Shown: positions 1 through 7,689, counted from the first letter of the stretch. The stretch is 24,447 bases of DNA from JBQCHF01 sp051953655 (GCA_051953655.1 JBQCIO010000108.1:1-24447), one strand, 5' to 3'. Notes: generated by a model from the sequence alone, not told the origin. Translations and numbers: made by a program.

Positions 1-1485
1 GTTCGCCGCCTGGGGGCGAACGCCGGCGACACCAGCCTCTATGACGCGGTCGTCCGCTCGGTCGCGGAGCTGGGCGACGCCCCGCAGCGCTCGCTCATCG
101 TTCTCAGCGACGGCGCCGACAACCACAGCCGGGCCTCGCTCCAGGCAGCGGTCGACACGGTGGCCAGGGGCAAGGTCGGCCTGGACCTGGTGGCGTTCAG
201 GACCAAGGACTCCGAGGTCGCCGCCCTGCAGCGGATCGCCGACGGAACGGGCGGGCGCGTCCGCACCGCCGGTGACGCCGGCCAGCTCGCGACCGCCTTC
301 GCCGCAGCGGCGCAGTCCTTCGACGTCCAGGTCGTCCTGTCCGGTCCGCTGCCCGGGGGCCTGTCCGCCGGTGGGCACACGGCCCACGTGTCCCTCTCCT
401 ACGGGGGACAGGAGCTGTCGGCCTCGCACCTGGTGGAGCTCGCGACGGGGACGGCGTCGCCATCGGTGCGGTCGGCCCCGCTGCCCAGGCTGCAGGTCAC
501 CGCGACCAGCGCGTGGATCTGGGCAGTGCTCGCCGTGGTGTTCCTGGCGCTGCTGGCGCTCGCCTTCGCGGTCTTCGCACCGGTGGGCGAGAGCACGCGG
601 GTGCGTCGGCGGCGCGAGCTCGAGTTCTACACCCTCAGCGGAGCACGGCAACGGGTCGTCACCGAGCAGGCGCACACCTCCGGGGGGGTGGCGCAGACCG
701 TGCTTCAGTTCTCCGACCGGGTCGTGCAGAGCCGCGGCCTCACAGAGCAGATCGCGCTGCAGCTCGACCGTGCGGACATGCGGCTGCGTCCGAACGAGTG
801 GCTGGTGCTGCGCGCCTCCATCAGCGTCGGCGCCGTCGCGCTGCTCATGGTGCTCAGCAAGAACCTCTTGGTCGCCCTGGTGCTCGGGCTGGCGCTGGGC
901 TGGCTCGGCACGCACGTGTACCTGGCGGTGCGCATCAGCCGCCGGCTCAAGCGCTTCGAGGAGGCCATGCCGGACACCCTGCAGCTGGTCGCGAGCAGCC
1001 TCCAGACCGGCTTCTCGTTGCCGCAGGCGCTCGACGCCGCCGTGAAGGACGGCCGCGAGCCGATCGCCGGCGAGCTGGGGCGCGCCCTCGCCGAGGCGCG
1101 GCTCGGCGCGCCGCTGGAGGACGCGCTCGACCGGGTGGCGGACCGGATGGACAGCCCGGACTTCCGGTGGACGGTGATGGCCGTCCGCATCCAGCGGCAG
1201 GTGGGCGGCAACCTCGCGGAGGTTCTGCAGACGACCGTGCACACCATGCGCGAGCGGGGCTACCTGCGCCGCCAGGTCAAGACGCTCTCGGCGGAGGGAC
1301 GGCTGTCCGCATACATCCTGCTGGCGCTGCCGATCGGCCTCTTCGCCTACCTCTACGCCTTCCGGCGGCCTTACATCAGTCTGCTGTGGACCCAGCCGCT
1401 GGGCCTCGGTATGAGCGTCGTCGGGGTGCTCCTCATGGTGGGCGGGACGTTCTGGATGCGTCAGACAGTCAAGGTGGAGGTCTAG
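1..1485 (+). CDS. tadB: VWA-TadB fusion: Tad secretion inner-membrane protein, 5' partial
   Basis: The frame is open from base 1, so the N-terminus lies outside the window; 494 residues are visible. Residues 1 to about 125 are the second half of a von Willebrand A domain: the MIDAS threonine is in GDTSLYDAV and the later strand reads LIVLSDGADN. The DxSxS part of the metal site would be upstream. A membrane segment (about 171-194) is followed by a TadB-type core with membrane segments near 268-308, a T2SSF domain (about 323-451, MPDTLQLVASSLQTGFSLPQ) and a last pair of membrane segments to 485. TadB and TadC form the inner-membrane platform of Flp pilus or Tad secretion machines driven by the ATPase TadA/CpaF, expected upstream. 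The stop TAG directly abuts the ATG of tadC. VWA-TadB fusions occur in other actinobacteria; the VWA part may contact the pilus or the cell surface (inference). Confidence 0.9.
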   Translation, partial: VRRLGANAGDTSLYDAVVRSVAELGDAPQRSLIVLSDGADNHSRASLQAAVDTVARGKVGLDLVAFRTKDSEVAALQRIADGTGGRVRTAGDAGQLATAFAAAAQSFDVQVVLSGPLPGGLSAGGHTAHVSLSYGGQELSASHLVELATGTASPSVRSAPLPRLQVTATSAWIWAVLAVVFLALLALAFAVFAPVGESTRVRRRRELEFYTLSGARQRVVTEQAHTSGGVAQTVLQFSDRVVQSRGLTEQIALQLDRADMRLRPNEWLVLRASISVGAVALLMVLSKNLLVALVLGLALGWLGTHVYLAVRISRRLKRFEEAMPDTLQLVASSLQTGFSLPQALDAAVKDGREPIAGELGRALAEARLGAPLEDALDRVADRMDSPDFRWTVMAVRIQRQVGGNLAEVLQTTVHTMRERGYLRRQVKTLSAEGRLSAYILLALPIGLFAYLYAFRRPYISLLWTQPLGLGMSVVGVLLMVGGTFWMRQTVKVEV

Positions 1486-2403
1486 ATGGCTCTCCTGGTC
1501 GGGCTCGCGTGCATCGCGGGCGCCATCCTCACCGGCACTGTGCTGCTGTTCGGGACCTCTGCTCAGGCCAGCGGCGTGGCACGGTCCCTGGCCCAGATCG
1601 AGGGCCTGCGCGCCGAGCAGGCGATGGCCAAGCAGGACCTCCCGCTCCTGGACCGGTTGATCGGGCCGGCCGGCGGCTTCTTCGTCGCGCTCGCCCGAAG
1701 GTTCACTGCGGGGGGCTACGCCGAGCGGCTGCAGCACCGGCTCGACATCGCCGGCAACCCGGCGGCCTGGACGCCGGACAAAGTGCTGGCTGCCAAGGGG
1801 CTGTCCCTGGTGACGGGGCTGGTGCTGGGCCTCCTCCTCGGCGCGAGGTCCGGCCTGCTGCTGTTGCTGCTCTGGACCGCGGTGCTCGGCGTCGCGCTCT
1901 ACTTCCTGCCGGACCTGCTGCTGTACAACGCCGGGCTCAAGCGCCAGCAGGCGCTCCAGCGATCCCTTCCCGACGCCCTGGACATGCTCACGGTGAGCGT
2001 GGAGGCGGGGCTCGGGTTCGATGCTGCCTTGGCGCAGGTGGCCCGCAACGCGGAGGGGCCGATCGCGGGGGAGTTCTTCCGGGTGCTGCAGGAGATGCAG
2101 ATCGGCAAGTCACGGAGCGAGGCGTTCCAGGGGCTCTCCGAGCGGACGACGGTGGACGAGCTCAAGGTGTTCACGTCGGCCCTCGTGCAGGCCGACCGGC
2201 TCGGCATCCCGATCGCGAACGTGCTTCGCGAGCAGTCGCGGGAGATGCGGGTCAAGCGGCGTCAGCGCGCTGAGGAGAAAGCGCAGAAGGTGCCGATCAA
2301 GATCCTCTTCCCGCTCGTCCTGTGCATCCTGCCGGTGATGTTCATCGTCATCATCGGTCCCGGTGTCATCCAGATCATCAAGGCCTTCACGGGGACCCTG
2401 TGA
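1486..2403 (+). CDS. tadC: TadC-like type II secretion system F family protein
   Basis: This 305-residue protein has an N-terminal membrane segment (1-22), a cytoplasmic stretch, a hydrophobic hairpin (about 103-147), a T2SSF domain (about 160-290) with the family signature LPDALDMLTVSVEAGLGFD, and a last membrane segment (about 272-300). That is the usual TadC layout and length. The ATG follows the upstream TAG without a gap, and GGTGGAGG just before it serves as ribosome binding site. TadC pairs with TadB as the platform that couples the ATPase to pilin assembly. The last codon overlaps the start of the next gene, so the transcript continues into the methyltransferase. No pilin, prepilin peptidase or secretion ATPase is in the window. 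Confidence 0.93.
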   Translation: MALLVGLACIAGAILTGTVLLFGTSAQASGVARSLAQIEGLRAEQAMAKQDLPLLDRLIGPAGGFFVALARRFTAGGYAERLQHRLDIAGNPAAWTPDKVLAAKGLSLVTGLVLGLLLGARSGLLLLLLWTAVLGVALYFLPDLLLYNAGLKRQQALQRSLPDALDMLTVSVEAGLGFDAALAQVARNAEGPIAGEFFRVLQEMQIGKSRSEAFQGLSERTTVDELKVFTSALVQADRLGIPIANVLREQSREMRVKRRQRAEEKAQKVPIKILFPLVLCILPVMFIVIIGPGVIQIIKAFTGTL

Positions 2404-3074
2404 GCGTGGACAGCGACGTTCGGGCCGGCCGGCTGGACTGGGGCCGCCTCGGCACGGTTCCGGTGACCGTGCTGCTCCTCCTCGGCAACGCGGCCGGAAT
2501 GCTGGGCGCGGCGCGACGGTCCGCCGACCTGGGGGCCGTGCAGCTGCTCGCCAGCATGCTCGCGTCCCTCGCCACGCTCGCCTTCCTGCTGATGGTCGTG
2601 CTGGCCTATCTGCGCAGGGGGCCGGCATCGGCGACGACGTCGTCCTGGACCGCGCGGACGGCGGGCATCGTGGCGACCTTCCTGCCGATGGTGGCCGCGC
2701 CCCTGTTCGGCGTCGGAGCGGGTGAGCGGAGGGACCTCGCGTCCTTCGCGCTCGTCGTCGTCGGAACGCTCTGGTCCCTGTGGTCGCTATCGGCGCTGGG
2801 CACCAACCTGAGCATCTTCGCCCAGACCCGGGCGCTGGCCGACACCGGTCCCTACCGCTGGGTCCGTCACCCGCTCTACCTCGGCGAGATCGTGGCCACG
2901 CTCGGTCTGGTCGTGCGCAGCGCCACCCCGCAGCCGGCACTCGCTGCCTGGGTGCTTCTGGTCTGCCTGCAGGCCTACCGGGCCTGGCACGAGGAATGGC
3001 TGCTCTCGACCACCCTGCCTGGCTACCCCTCCTACCAGCGGCGCACCGCGCGGCTGGTGCCCGGGGTGTTCTAG
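2400..3074 (+). CDS. ICMT/PEMT-like membrane methyltransferase
   Basis: This 224-residue membrane protein starts at a GTG whose last two bases belong to the TGA of tadC (GTGA overlap); a second GTG two codons on is an alternative. Hydrophobic segments lie near residues 18-36, 46-70, 86-106, 115-135 and 163-193. The C-terminal half carries the signature of the isoprenylcysteine carboxyl methyltransferase / phospholipid methyltransferase group: GPYRWVRHPLYLGE (150-163), HEEWLL (197-202) and GYPSYQRRTARLVPGVF at the end, which bind S-adenosylmethionine in this fold. Bacterial members often have unknown substrates. Its place inside a Tad operon suggests that it modifies a pilus component, a lipid or a small hydrophobic compound at the membrane; none of these is shown by the sequence. 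Confidence 0.85.
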   Translation: MSVDSDVRAGRLDWGRLGTVPVTVLLLLGNAAGMLGAARRSADLGAVQLLASMLASLATLAFLLMVVLAYLRRGPASATTSSWTARTAGIVATFLPMVAAPLFGVGAGERRDLASFALVVVGTLWSLWSLSALGTNLSIFAQTRALADTGPYRWVRHPLYLGEIVATLGLVVRSATPQPALAAWVLLVCLQAYRAWHEEWLLSTTLPGYPSYQRRTARLVPGVF

Positions 3075-4162
3075 TGGCCCGGGTCCTAGCCGTCACGCGG
3101 CACGCGGTCTACGCGATCGAGCTGCGCCGGCAGGGGTTCGACGTCGTGGACATCTCGGGCGGGCAGGTCGACGAGCAGCATGTGTCCTGCGTCGACGCCG
3201 CCGTGCTCGACGTCGCCGAGCTCGGGGAGGCCCGCCGGGTCATCGACCTCGTGCGGGCCCGCGCGGCATGCGTGCCGATCGTCGTGCTCGGGCCGGACGA
3301 TCCGGACTGGCTGGCGCTGGAGCAGGCCGACGAAGGCCGGACCGCGTTGGTCGTCCCACCGGTACCGGCCACGGCGGTAGCAGCCGCCATCCGCACGCTG
3401 GTCCGCACGACCGCCCCTGAGCCGCTCGATTCCGGCGAGCGGGGTGCGCCGGAGGCGATGGAACCGGTGACCGTCCCTGTCCCAGCTGCTCAGGAGGACG
3501 CGGTCGCACCACCGGAGGGGACGGCGACGCCGGCCCCGGCCCAGGAGGTCGCCGGGAGTCTCGGCGGCGGCGGGTCGGGTCGCACCCGGCCGACGCTGCG
3601 CCTGCCCCGAACCTCCCGCCGGCACGCCTCCGCCGGGAGCCCAGCACCCGGGCAGCCCGGTGGTGCGCCGGACTGGCGGCGCGCGGCGCAGGTGCTGCTG
3701 GCCAGCGCGACCGATCTGCCCTCGGTGGCGGCGGTGGCCGACGAGGTGGGCGCGGAAGTGGCCCGCGTCGTCGCCGTCGATGCGGTGGCGGTGCTGGTGC
3801 GGGACGGGGACCACCTGGCCGTGGCCGGTGGCTCCGGGCTTCGTGCCCTGGAGGCCCGGCTGGGCCTGGCGTGCGGGGACTGGGTCGTCCGCCAGCTCTG
3901 GGATGTCGCGCCGGTGCTCGTGGTCGAGGACACGGACATGGTGCGCGCCGAGCTCGCGCTGGCTCCGCTCGCCAGCCGGCGAAGGCTGCTCGCCGCCCGG
4001 TGCGCGCCGCTGGACGCTGTCGTGATCACCGGCCGCGCCGGTGAGCGGTTCCACCGCGATGAGGTGCGGGCCGTCACCGACGTGATCGGCCGGGAGACCC
4101 TCCGGCTCGCCGACGCCCTCCGCGCTCGTGACCTGGCCCGCGCGCTCGCTGCCCTCGCTTGA
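3074..4162 (+). CDS. Receiver-like plus GAF-like domain protein of the Tad operon
   Basis: The GTG start shares its first base with the last base of the methyltransferase TAG, so the two genes are translationally coupled; 362 residues. Residues 1-112 look like a degenerate receiver fold: alternating strands and helices (VARVLAVTRHAVYAIELRRQ, DAAVLDVAEL, VPIVVLGPDD), with an aspartate at the usual acceptor strand (DVAEL) but without the acidic pocket near the N-terminus. Residues 113-198 are a Pro/Ala/Gly-rich linker. Residues 199-350 look like a GAF domain (AVAVLVRDGDHLAVAGGSG, GDWVVRQLWDVAPVLVVED, FHRDEVRAVTDVIG). No DNA-binding or kinase domain is visible. It may be a regulatory adaptor that senses a ligand or binds a partner of the Tad machine (inference). 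Both domain calls rest on pattern only. Confidence 0.7.
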   Translation: MARVLAVTRHAVYAIELRRQGFDVVDISGGQVDEQHVSCVDAAVLDVAELGEARRVIDLVRARAACVPIVVLGPDDPDWLALEQADEGRTALVVPPVPATAVAAAIRTLVRTTAPEPLDSGERGAPEAMEPVTVPVPAAQEDAVAPPEGTATPAPAQEVAGSLGGGGSGRTRPTLRLPRTSRRHASAGSPAPGQPGGAPDWRRAAQVLLASATDLPSVAAVADEVGAEVARVVAVDAVAVLVRDGDHLAVAGGSGLRALEARLGLACGDWVVRQLWDVAPVLVVEDTDMVRAELALAPLASRRRLLAARCAPLDAVVITGRAGERFHRDEVRAVTDVIGRETLRLADALRARDLARALAALA

Positions 4163-4230
4163 GCCGGCGCGAGCGACCCCGAGGGGCGATCTCTCGTCCG
4201 GGAGCCTGGGTGAGCCTCACCTGAAGGACC

Positions 4231-4245
4231 GACCGGGTGCCGGTC
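4231..4245. terminator. Hairpin between convergent operons
   Basis: GACCGG-GTG-CCGGTC is a perfect 6-bp stem with a 3-base loop, 3 bases beyond the stop of the minus-strand ATPase gene and 68 bases after the plus-strand GAF gene. A second short palindrome, GGTGAG-C-CTCACC, lies at 4209-4221. Neither has a T-tract, which is common in GC-rich actinobacteria. Together they are plausible two-way termination signals. Confidence 0.4.
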
Positions 4246-4248
4246 CAC

Positions 4249-5292
4249 CTACTCCAGGTGGACCCGCTCGTCGAGGAGCTGCTCGCTCACCATCGACCCC
4301 GACGGGTCGTAGGAGCTGTGCGCGAACCGCTTGCGGAACTCCAGGTCCAGGTGGTTCTCGCCGGAGCGGTTCTTCTCGATGGAGCAGACGACGTAGCCGT
4401 GGAAGCGCTCGGCGTTGCCGGTGTCGTAGACGAGGTGATGGCGCGCCACCACGTCGAACTTCTCGTTGAGCACGAGGACGACGTCGGCCTCGTAGGCGAG
4501 GGTGACCGAGCCCTTGAGGTGGCGGGTGCGCACCCGGCGGGTGTCGCCGGGCGGCTGCTCCACGGCGCACACGGCGACCACCGGCACGCGCAGGTCCAGC
4601 GCGAGGTCCTTGAGCCCGGTGGCGATGCGCGCCACCCGCCGGTCCTCGTCGCCGTCATCCTCGGGCACCGCGACCTTCTGCAGGTAGTCGACGACGACCA
4701 AGGGCGGCTCGGGACAGGCCGTGGCCGCCGCGCGCACGTCCTGGAGGGTCGTGCTGTCGCCACGGGCGCTGAGCAGGTGCAGGCGGTCGGCGTAGCCGCG
4801 CACGGCGGTCAGGGCCTCCCGGGCGCCGGGGAAGGCGCCCAGCCGCTCGGCGTAGCCGCCGGCCCCGTGGGCCGACAGCGTCCGCCGCGCCTCCTCGAGC
4901 GTCAGCGCCCGGTCGCCCTCGGCCAGCCCGGCCTCGAGCACCAGCAGCCGTTCGGCCAGCTGCTCGGCCGGGTGCTCGTAGCAGACGTAGAGCACGCTGT
5001 GCCCGGCGGCGGCGAGGTTCCGGGCCGCCTGCAGGGCGAACGTCGTCTTGCCCAGGCCCTGGGCGCCGGCCACCAGCACCAGCTCGCCCGCTCGCAGCCC
5101 ACCGGCCAGGTGCTGGTCCAACGGGGAGAAACCGGTGCGCCACAAGCGAGAGGTGTATCCGCCCCCTTGGGTGAGCAGCTGGTCGGCGGAGTCGAGGGCC
5201 TCCCCGAGCGTGACGACGGACGCCGTCGACACGTGCCCGCGCGCTGCGTCCGGGACGAGCCCTGGACCCTCGCTCGCGAGAGTCGTCTCCAT
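4249..5292 (-). CDS. Stand-alone DnaB-like (RecA-fold) ATPase
   Basis: This 347-residue protein resembles the C-terminal motor of DnaB helicase without the N-terminal primase-binding domain. Walker A is GAQGLGKTTFAL (76-87, Lys82). LYVCYEHPAE puts Glu106 where DnaB has its catalytic glutamate. Walker B is LVVVDYLQ (198-205, Asp202). LKGSVTLAYEADVVLVLN (259-276) matches the DnaB segment ending in ADvv, and EKNRSGENHLDLEF (306-319) matches its KnRnG-type C-terminal motif. The start is ATG 5292, preceded by GGGGGA; the frame is open further upstream but runs into the response regulator gene. It is 34 bases downstream of that gene in the same operon. A replicative role is unlikely without the N-terminal domain; a KaiC-like or accessory ATPase role in the signalling operon is possible. 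Confidence 0.82.
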   Translation of the reverse strand: METTLASEGPGLVPDAARGHVSTASVVTLGEALDSADQLLTQGGGYTSRLWRTGFSPLDQHLAGGLRAGELVLVAGAQGLGKTTFALQAARNLAAAGHSVLYVCYEHPAEQLAERLLVLEAGLAEGDRALTLEEARRTLSAHGAGGYAERLGAFPGAREALTAVRGYADRLHLLSARGDSTTLQDVRAAATACPEPPLVVVDYLQKVAVPEDDGDEDRRVARIATGLKDLALDLRVPVVAVCAVEQPPGDTRRVRTRHLKGSVTLAYEADVVLVLNEKFDVVARHHLVYDTGNAERFHGYVVCSIEKNRSGENHLDLEFRKRFAHSSYDPSGSMVSEQLLDERVHLE

Positions 5293-5326
5293 GCGGTCCC
5301 CCAGTTCCTGCGCCGAGGCGCGGTGG

Positions 5327-5965
5327 TCAGGCCGGTTGCGCCGCGGCTGCGACCAGCCCCAGCCGGACCGCGGCCATGACGGCCTGCGCCCGGTTGGAGG
5401 CGCCGAGCTTCGTGTACAGCTTGGCGATGTGCGTCTTCGCGGTGGACTCGCTGATGTACAGCGCACGGGCCACCCCGGCCACCGAGTAGCCCTCCTTGAG
5501 CAGGTCGAGCACCTGCTGCTCCCGCTCGGTGAGCATGGTCGGCGGCGGGGCCAGCCGGCGGCGCATCGCCATCGCCAGGTCGGCGGCGGTGAAGGCCAGC
5601 GGGGAGGCCGCCGCGTGGCGGACGGCGGAGAGGATCTCCTCGCTGCCGGCAGACTTCAGCACGAACGCCGAGGCGCCGGATTCGAGGGCCTCGAACAGCT
5701 TCTCGTCCTCGCCGTGCATGGTCAGCACAACGATGCCCAGCTCGGAGCTGCCGCCCCGCGCGTGGCGGACCAGGTCCATGCCGCTGCCGTCGGGCAGCAC
5801 GACGTCGACCAGCAGGACGTCGGCGGGAGTCCGGTCCACGACAGCGGTGGCCTCGGAGAGCGAACCGCCTTCGCCCACCACGGCGAAGTCCGGCTCGCGC
5901 TCGAAGATGCGGACGAGCCCCTGTCGGATCAGCGGATGGTCGTCGACGACGATCACTCGGATCAT
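5327..5965 (-). CDS. NarL/LuxR-type response regulator
   Basis: This 212-residue protein has a receiver domain (1-120) with the complete phosphorylation site: Asp8, Asp9, acceptor Asp54 (VDVVLPDGSG), Thr82 and Lys104. A LuxR-type helix-turn-helix (about 144-205) reads LTEREQQVLDLLKEGYS and ISESTAKTHIAKLYTKL. It is therefore a DNA-binding regulator switched by phosphorylation. Its ATG overlaps the TGA of the upstream histidine kinase gene (ATGA), which marks the two as cognate partners. Likely targets are its own operon or the nearby Tad genes (inference). The receiver looks fully functional, in contrast with the kinase, so phosphate may come from another kinase or from a small phosphodonor. 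Confidence 0.95.
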   Translation of the reverse strand: MIRVIVVDDHPLIRQGLVRIFEREPDFAVVGEGGSLSEATAVVDRTPADVLLVDVVLPDGSGMDLVRHARGGSSELGIVVLTMHGEDEKLFEALESGASAFVLKSAGSEEILSAVRHAAASPLAFTAADLAMAMRRRLAPPPTMLTEREQQVLDLLKEGYSVAGVARALYISESTAKTHIAKLYTKLGASNRAQAVMAAVRLGLVAAAAQPA

Positions 5966-7560
5966 GTGGTGCCCCCTCCGACGGTGGCACGCAGCGTGAT
6001 GGCTGCATGGCCGTCGACCTGTACCGAGACGACCCCCGAGTGCTCTGCGAGTGCAGACGCTACCTCTACGAGTTCATCTCCGAAGCACTTCTCACCAAGT
6101 GATGCACCCGTGATGCGGACGGTCAGCGTGGCCGACGGCGGGGTGGTCGACAGAGCCACGTGCAGGGCCCGGACGCCGGGCTCGCGGCGGGCGGCTTGCG
6201 CGCCCACGATGGCCAGCCGGTAGAGGAGCTGCTCGACCGGTGCGGCCAGGCGGAGGGCGGACTCGCGCAGGTCGAACGAGACGGGCACTCCGCGGGTCCC
6301 GGCGACATGGCGCACCTGCGAGCTGAGCGCAGCGGACAGCGGCTGCCCGGGTCCGATCGTGGACCGGAGGTCGGAGATGGAAAGACGCAGGTCCTGCACC
6401 AGATCCGTGACATGCGACCGGAGGGACGCCACGTCGTCGTGCAGCTGCGTGCCGCGGGTGGCGGCCTTGAGCCCGTCGAGCTCGAACCCGATGTAGGCCA
6501 GGTCCTGGGCGATGCCGTTGTGCATCTGGGCCGCCAGGCTCTCCCTCGCCTCCACCAGCCCGGCCAGGCGGACCTGGTCGAACAGCTGGGCCGTCTCCAG
6601 CGCGAGCGCCGCCGGTGCGCAGTCCCGCACCAGCTGCTGCTGCTCCTGCGGGGAGGGTGAGCCGGCGCCGGCCCAGGCGAGCACGGCGACCCCGACACCC
6701 ACGCCGTCCCCGACCCGGAGGGGCAGGACCGCCACCAGCTCGTCGTCCACCCGCCGCCACTGGCAGGTGCCCGTCGCCCAGGCCCTGCCCAGCTGCCCGT
6801 CCACCTCCACGGGCAGGGGGGGCAGCTGGTCCCACCCGGTCAGCGTCACCGGGGTGAGCGCGTCGGGGGAGTGGCCGACGAGCACGGCGACGCGGTCCAC
6901 CGGGTGCCCGTCACGGAGCCGTTCGACGAGCGACCCGGCCACCGAGGCCAGGTCGAACCCTCCGGGCAAGCGCCGGACGAGCGCGTGCACCTGCGTCAGC
7001 AGTCGCTGTGCCTCGTACTGGTCGAGGTCCGCGTCGGTCGGCATCGGCCGGCGCAGGTCCGCTGCCCAAAGCCCCAGACCGGCCGCGGCCACCGACAGCG
7101 CCAAGGCCTGCACGCCGACCTGGCCGGCGGGCACGTCCAGGCCTGTCCCGGCCAGCGTCAGCGGGACGAGAGCCTCGAGCAGGGCCAGCGCGAGCACTGC
7201 GCGGGCGCCACCGCAGACCGCGACAGCCAGAGCCGGCGCCACCAGGTAGACGAGCAGCGGGTTGGGCTCAGCAGCCGACAGGACGAGGGTCCCGCTCCAG
7301 GCGACAGCGAGCTCGATGGCAGCCCACGCCATGGCTGGCAGGGAACTCTTCGGCCACCAGACCGGGATGACGGCGATCAGGGCCAGCGCAGCCAGCCAGG
7401 GAAGGGTCCGGCCCAGCTCGTGGGAGACCACCGCCAGCGCGAGGCTCGCCGTGAGCAACCCGAGGCGCAGCGACTCGTGGAAGTCCACGGCGCGGGTGAG
7501 GGTCGCCAGGCGCTCGGCCCGGCGACGCGCGAGCACCGCGTGGACACTCACGGTCGTCAT
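5962..7560 (-). CDS. Membrane GAF histidine kinase with degenerate ATP-binding domain
   Basis: This 532-residue protein has about five or six N-terminal membrane segments (33-168), a GAF-like domain (about 185-325) and a HisKA_3-like dimerisation helix with SLAAQMHNGIAQDL (His347). In this family the histidine is normally followed by Asp or Glu; here it is Asn348, so the DxxxQ motif becomes NxxxQ with Gln352 kept. The C-terminal region can be aligned with HATPase (YRLAIVGAQAARRE and LTVRITGASLG), but the N-box Glu and Asn are replaced by Val452 and Ala456, and the DDG of the G1 box by ITG (483-485). No GxG-type G2 box is seen. Autophosphorylation is thus unlikely; a pseudokinase or phosphatase-only sensor is more probable. 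It is coupled to the response regulator by an ATGA overlap. Confidence 0.88.
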   Translation of the reverse strand: MTTVSVHAVLARRRAERLATLTRAVDFHESLRLGLLTASLALAVVSHELGRTLPWLAALALIAVIPVWWPKSSLPAMAWAAIELAVAWSGTLVLSAAEPNPLLVYLVAPALAVAVCGGARAVLALALLEALVPLTLAGTGLDVPAGQVGVQALALSVAAAGLGLWAADLRRPMPTDADLDQYEAQRLLTQVHALVRRLPGGFDLASVAGSLVERLRDGHPVDRVAVLVGHSPDALTPVTLTGWDQLPPLPVEVDGQLGRAWATGTCQWRRVDDELVAVLPLRVGDGVGVGVAVLAWAGAGSPSPQEQQQLVRDCAPAALALETAQLFDQVRLAGLVEARESLAAQMHNGIAQDLAYIGFELDGLKAATRGTQLHDDVASLRSHVTDLVQDLRLSISDLRSTIGPGQPLSAALSSQVRHVAGTRGVPVSFDLRESALRLAAPVEQLLYRLAIVGAQAARREPGVRALHVALSTTPPSATLTVRITGASLGEKCFGDELVEVASALAEHSGVVSVQVDGHAAITLRATVGGGTT

Positions 7561-7573
7561 TGTGCGCAGGGCG

Positions 7574-7595
7574 GAATCGTCGCTGACGCGGATTC
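7574..7595. promoter_or_regulatory. Small inverted repeat upstream of the kinase operon
   Basis: GAATC (7574-7578) and GATTC (7591-7595) form a short inverted repeat with a 12-base spacer, 14 bases before the ATG of the kinase gene. The adjoining stretch 7591-7613 is clearly richer in A and T than its surroundings, as expected near a promoter. It could be an operator for the response regulator encoded downstream, but the arms are short. Confidence 0.25.
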
Positions 7596-7654
7596 ACGTA
7601 ATGATCGGGATTGCGGGGAAGCGGCCGCCGTACCCCCTACGCCGCGCTCGCCGT

Positions 7655-7678
7655 CCTCAGGACGTTGGTCCTGCGAGG
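7655..7678 (-). terminator. Hairpin downstream of the acyl-CoA ligase gene
   Basis: CCTC-AGGAC, loop GTTG, GTCCT, two-base bulge GC, then GAGG form a 9-bp imperfect stem. It begins 11 bases after the TGA of the minus-strand ligase gene. There is no T-tract. Its position between two minus-strand transcription units fits termination. Confidence 0.4.
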
Positions 7679-7689
7679 AGGTCGACGAG

